Positions 61,236-64,000 of a stretch of 64,000 bases of DNA are shown piece by piece. The stretch covers positions 62,001-126,000 of the forward strand of contig JAUVZD010000004.1 of the NCBI GenBank assembly GCA_030602715.1, given 5' to 3'. The notes below the pieces were generated by a model, which saw only the letters and a list, made by a program, of their open reading frames with translations, was not told the origin of the DNA and searched no databases. Within the stretch, counting starts at the first letter, position 1; every line of letters begins with the position of its first letter. The stretch is from Candidatus Coatesiibacteriota bacterium (lineage in GTDB: Bacteria > RBG-13-66-14 > B26-G2 > JAUVZD01). The position numbers and the translations under genes were made by a program.

Positions 61236-62765
61236 TTGGCGCAGGCGACATTGCTCAAGGGGAATATTCTCACCAGCGGGAAAAGCCAGGCCGACTTCCT
61301 GCTCATTGAGGGGGAGACGGTCTCCGCAGTAGGTCCCACCGAGGAGATGAAAGCCTATCTGGGCGATGAGATTCGGACGGTGGAACTCGGCGACTGCGTC
61401 GCCCTGCCGGGCTTGATGGACTCCCATGTCCACCTGGTGCAGACCGGTCTCTCCTGCCTCAATGTGGACCTGACCACCGCAAAGGACAAGGACCACGCGC
61501 TCTCCCTGCTCGCCGAGGAGGCAGTCACCAACCCGGAGTTAGTCTGCGGTTTCGGCTTTGACGAGAGCGCCTGGCTTGAGGGCGAGCTTCTCACCCTCCC
61601 CGAATTGGACTGCGTCTCCAAGACCATACCCATCTTCGTATCACGTCGGGACTCCCATCTATTCGTAGCCAACACCCCGGCGGTCAAGAAGTTCGCCCCT
61701 GCGCTTGAGGACGAGCCCCTGAACGACGAGAACACCCGATTGGGCATCTTCCGGGGGGAGCTGGGCTATAAACTTCAGCGGGAGGTCTTTTTGTTGATAA
61801 GCGAAGAGCGCAAGGAGGAAGGAGTGCGCCTGGCTTGTGAGAAGGCACTGCGACGGGGCATTACCGCCATCCAGGCTATGGAAGGGGGCAAGTTCTTCGG
61901 CGAGGGAAACATCAAACTAATACAAAGGCTCTCCCCCACTCTACCCCAGGAGATAATCGTCTTTCCCCAGATCACCGACTGCGATGCCGTTGAACGGATG
62001 GGGCTTCCCCGCATCGGAGGATGCATAATGGTTGACGGCTCCATCGGAGCACGCACCGCCGCCCTTTATAAGCCATACTCCGACCAGGCGGAGAACTGCG
62101 GCGTCCTCTACTTCTCCGATGAGGAGCTATTCGCCTTCACCGGGGAGGCAAACCGCCGAGACTTACAGATAGCCCTGCACGCCATCGGGGACAGGGCAAT
62201 TGCCCAGACCCTTGAAGCCTACCGCCGGGCGCTTGATGACCACCCCCGCAAGAATCACCGCCTGCGAATTGAGCACTTTGAGCTGGGCACCGACGAGCAG
62301 ATAGAACAGTGCGCAGAGCTGGATATGGTCATCGCCATGCAGCCCAACTTTGAGAGGTTGTGGGGAGGAGCGCAGGGGATGTATGCAAAACGGCTTGGCC
62401 AGCGCCCCACCAACCGCCTGGCAACTATTGTGCGAGCCGGCGTGGTGGTGGCTGGGGGCTCGGACTCCAACATCACCCTCCTGGACTCCCTTCTGGGCAT
62501 TGCCAGCGCCCTAAGCCACCCTAATCCCCGGGAGCGGTTGAGCTTCTCCGAGGCGCTTGCCCTCTTCACCGAGAACTGCGCCTACGCCGGCTTCCAGGAA
62601 GATATAATGGGCACTTTAGAGGTGGGAAAAAGGGCAAATATCACCATCCTGCACCAAGACCCACAGAAGATGACCCCCAAACAACTGGCGGAGGCTGGTG
62701 TGGAGGCTACCGTCATCGGCGGGCGCACACTTTTCAAACCAGAGGGGAGCAACCTCAACATATAA
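61236..62765 (+). CDS. YtcJ-like metal-dependent amidohydrolase
   Basis: 509 residues from TTG 61236, chosen because AAAGGAG (61223-61229) lies six bases upstream; an earlier in-frame ATG lacks it and adds a Cys/Trp-rich N-terminus. LPGLMDSHVHL near residue 65 gives the HxH metal site. HAIGDRAI near 345 and VAGGSDSNIT near 410 supply further ligands, and RIEHFEL the family block. It hydrolyses an amide or related bond; the substrate is unknown. Confidence 0.85.
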   Translation: MAQATLLKGNILTSGKSQADFLLIEGETVSAVGPTEEMKAYLGDEIRTVELGDCVALPGLMDSHVHLVQTGLSCLNVDLTTAKDKDHALSLLAEEAVTNPELVCGFGFDESAWLEGELLTLPELDCVSKTIPIFVSRRDSHLFVANTPAVKKFAPALEDEPLNDENTRLGIFRGELGYKLQREVFLLISEERKEEGVRLACEKALRRGITAIQAMEGGKFFGEGNIKLIQRLSPTLPQEIIVFPQITDCDAVERMGLPRIGGCIMVDGSIGARTAALYKPYSDQAENCGVLYFSDEELFAFTGEANRRDLQIALHAIGDRAIAQTLEAYRRALDDHPRKNHRLRIEHFELGTDEQIEQCAELDMVIAMQPNFERLWGGAQGMYAKRLGQRPTNRLATIVRAGVVVAGGSDSNITLLDSLLGIASALSHPNPRERLSFSEALALFTENCAYAGFQEDIMGTLEVGKRANITILHQDPQKMTPKQLAEAGVEATVIGGRTLFKPEGSNLNI

Positions 62766-62787
62766 AAAACCTGCCCGGTCGGGCAGG
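62764..62787 (-). terminator. intrinsic terminator between convergent genes
   Basis: CCTGCCCG and CGGGCAGG form an 8-bp stem; on the minus strand six T follow. It ends the small membrane protein gene and may also end the amidohydrolase transcript. Confidence 0.75.
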
Positions 62788-62831
62788 CTAGCCTGCTTTC
62801 AACAGGGCAGGGTAGAATAGAGCGGAGCCGA

Positions 62832-63068
62832 CTAACAGTAGCATCCCCAATGGTGCCGGGGGAAGCAGAATCCGCAGGGTCCCAGGCTACAGACCAGACC
62901 ACCGGCGACAAACCCCAGAACTCCAAAAATCAGGCACATCTTACCGAACTCTTTCGCCGACTCATCCTTTCCGCTGTAATAGATCGCCCCCAGAATTATC
63001 CCCACCAGGGGGATGAAGAAGGAAAGCAGATAAAACAACACCCGGGGCTCCAAAGGTTTATCAGCCAT
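62832..63068 (-). CDS. small membrane protein with Cys-rich C-terminus
   Basis: 78 residues. Two helices (about residues 10-32 and 44-62) are followed by CSLGPCGFCFPRHHWGCYC, a run of five cysteines and two histidines that could bind metal. GGAGGGGCG precedes the ATG. Its first of two helices resembles the DUF/TM2-like small proteins found in many genomes. Function unknown. Confidence 0.5.
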   Translation of the reverse strand: MADKPLEPRVLFYLLSFFIPLVGIILGAIYYSGKDESAKEFGKMCLIFGVLGFVAGGLVCSLGPCGFCFPRHHWGCYC

Positions 63069-63152
63069 CGCCCCTCCTTACGGTTAATAGAATCTCCTTC
63101 ATTCATTTCTCACAGAAAACGGTCAAGGAAATCTCAGACAAAAAACTATCGC

Positions 63153-63380
63153 TCACCTGCATATATACACTATCAGCAATACCGCCGCCAAAAGCACAAA
63201 GGGTTCAATGAAAGCCACAATCAGGCAGTTGCGGGTGATGCGCCGATACCGGGGCTGGGGTCGGCGCATATAAAAGATGGTCATGGCAAGCCCCATCAAG
63301 GGGACCATCAGAGCCAGGAGATAGAGCCAGAGGGATGGTCCCCTCTCCTCGCCGATAGGTCTGTGGTCAATCCCGGTCAT
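63153..63380 (-). CDS. small two-helix membrane protein
   Basis: 75 residues from ATG 63380, right after the yidD stop. Two helices, about residues 18-40 and 52-74, are separated by a basic loop (RRPQPRYRRITR). No family recognised. It appears to be co-transcribed with yidD. Confidence 0.45.
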   Translation of the reverse strand: MTGIDHRPIGEERGPSLWLYLLALMVPLMGLAMTIFYMRRPQPRYRRITRNCLIVAFIEPFVLLAAVLLIVYICR

Positions 63381-63382
63381 AA

Positions 63383-63670
63383 TCAGTAACAGGTCAAGAT
63401 TCGCCTGAAAGCAAGCCAACCACCCTTGAGGGTGCCGAACTCCTCAAGCACCATAATTGCATACTGCATACAAGTGGGCTGGTATCGGCAGTGAACCCCC
63501 ATCTTTCCCAGAAGGGGGGATAGGGTCGCTTGATAGCCCTTTATGCCCCAGATCAACAGGCGGGCGGATATTTGTGAGGAAGGCGCCCTCCATAATGTAT
63601 CGTAAGCGAGAAGCATTATGAAGAGCGCCAGAATAACAATTGCAACCTTTTTCCCGAAAGCAGGTTTCAA
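63383..63670 (-). CDS. yidD: membrane protein insertion efficiency factor YidD
   Basis: 95 residues. GYQATLSPLLG followed by CRYQPTCMQYAIMVLEEFG is the family signature with its conserved cysteines. It begins with an extra helix (about residues 8-28), longer than the usual YidD start, which would fix it in the membrane. It helps YidC insert proteins. Its usual neighbours, rpmH, rnpA and yidC, are not in the window. The start is TTG. Confidence 0.9.
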   Translation of the reverse strand: MKPAFGKKVAIVILALFIMLLAYDTLWRAPSSQISARLLIWGIKGYQATLSPLLGKMGVHCRYQPTCMQYAIMVLEEFGTLKGGWLAFRRILTCY

Positions 63671-63713
63671 TTTCCGCTACTCTGGTTCAATTGACTGATT
63701 TACCTTAGATTGC

Positions 63714-63971
63714 TTAAGTGGTCGGTGGCGGACCTTCTCCCCCCTCAGGAAGCTTCTCCTTGGGACGCACCACCAGGTAGATGATAAGACCGATCAGCCC
63801 GGTAAAGATGACCAAGATGAGCCAGACCGCCGGATTGTCCACCCCTCTGGCTTTGGCGTCTTTATACACCCAGACCAGAATGATTATCTCCACCACAAGG
63901 CAGACGAATATAAAGATGACCAAGCCGATTATACAGCCGACACCCCAGGCTGCAGCCTCTTCAGGGTGCAT
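63714..63971 (-). CDS. small membrane protein with PLDc_N-like layout
   Basis: 85 residues. Two helices, about 10-35 and 48-68, are separated by VYKDAKARGVDNPAVW, which resembles the PLD nuclease N-terminal type of small protein. The tail is Pro/Gly/Glu-rich. It precedes yidD on the same strand. No function is indicated. Confidence 0.5.
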   Translation of the reverse strand: MHPEEAAAWGVGCIIGLVIFIFVCLVVEIIILVWVYKDAKARGVDNPAVWLILVIFTGLIGLIIYLVVRPKEKLPEGGEGPPPTT

Positions 63972-64000
63972 GGTGCCCTCATAGGTATATGTCTGAGCCA

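Noticed and set aside
1-64000. CRISPR array, rRNA operon or insertion sequence
   Set aside because: I saw no regularly spaced repeats, no rRNA segments and no transposase motifs on either strand.

Overview
The window looks like part of a chromosome from an uncultured, Gram-negative-type (diderm) bacterium of moderate to high GC. Lnt and LolCDE-type genes imply an outer membrane with lipoprotein sorting. One secreted protein ends in a type IX-like (Por/FlgD-like) C-terminal domain. McsA/McsB/ClpC and a coenzyme-B12-dependent ribonucleotide reductase are also present. This mix fits the FCB-related candidate phyla (WOR-3, Zixibacteria, Coatesbacteria-like lineages), but no 16S rRNA gene is in the window and the assignment is inference.

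Layout. 1-8725: the end of a PiT phosphate transporter, then complex I genes nuoI-J-K, a GT-C-type membrane glycosyltransferase inserted in the run, and nuoL-M-N. 8844-10829: a membrane-anchored protein and an exported PCM-type methyltransferase. 10947-15520 (minus): receiver domain tethered to the membrane, two zinc alcohol dehydrogenases, a HIT protein, a DUF3467 protein and a zinc-ribbon membrane protein. 15742-19504: a type IIG restriction-modification gene with a broken copy of its 3' end beside it. 19549-27178 (minus): clpC, mcsB, mcsA, lolD, lolC/E, lysS. 27308-28428: an AT-rich XRE regulator / ImmA-IrrE protease module with its own promoter and operators. 28535-33944: lysine aminotransferase, a repeat protein of the homing-endonuclease-associated type, lnt, and prfB with its programmed +1 frameshift. 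34065-41718: tRNA-Lys, several secreted or lipoprotein genes and a methyltransferase. 41932-45566: mutM, an MscL-like gene that appears to start at ATT, a selenoprotein, and a site-2 protease. 45697-51670 (minus): smc and nrdJ. 51948-54226: rubredoxin-like peptide, VOC protein, stand-alone LigD-type phosphoesterase, an ArsR pair and tRNA-Ser. 54345-56265: an AT-rich type II restriction-modification pair. 56428-61096: an MrfA/YprA helicase and, next to it, a second copy whose interior has been replaced by an HNH-nuclease island. 61236-63971: an amidohydrolase and small membrane proteins including YidD.

The most interesting object is the gene at 43500-44312. It has a consensus promoter, a strong ribosome site and a signal peptide, and an in-frame TGA exactly where the first cysteine of a thioredoxin-like CPYC site should be. 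A hairpin with a GGUUC apical loop and a bulged U lies about 23-42 nt downstream of that TGA. It reads as a secreted, Omp28-like thioredoxin-fold selenoprotein (U-P-Y-C). A degraded copy of the last 35 codons of a paralogue, with the same terminator, lies just upstream.

Other notable points are the gutted tandem mrfA copy, the HNH island whose edges carry related small ORFs, the ATT start, the tethered receiver domain, a short McsA without its UVR motif, and a probable leaderless transcript. Functions are assigned from motifs read by eye; no database search was run.
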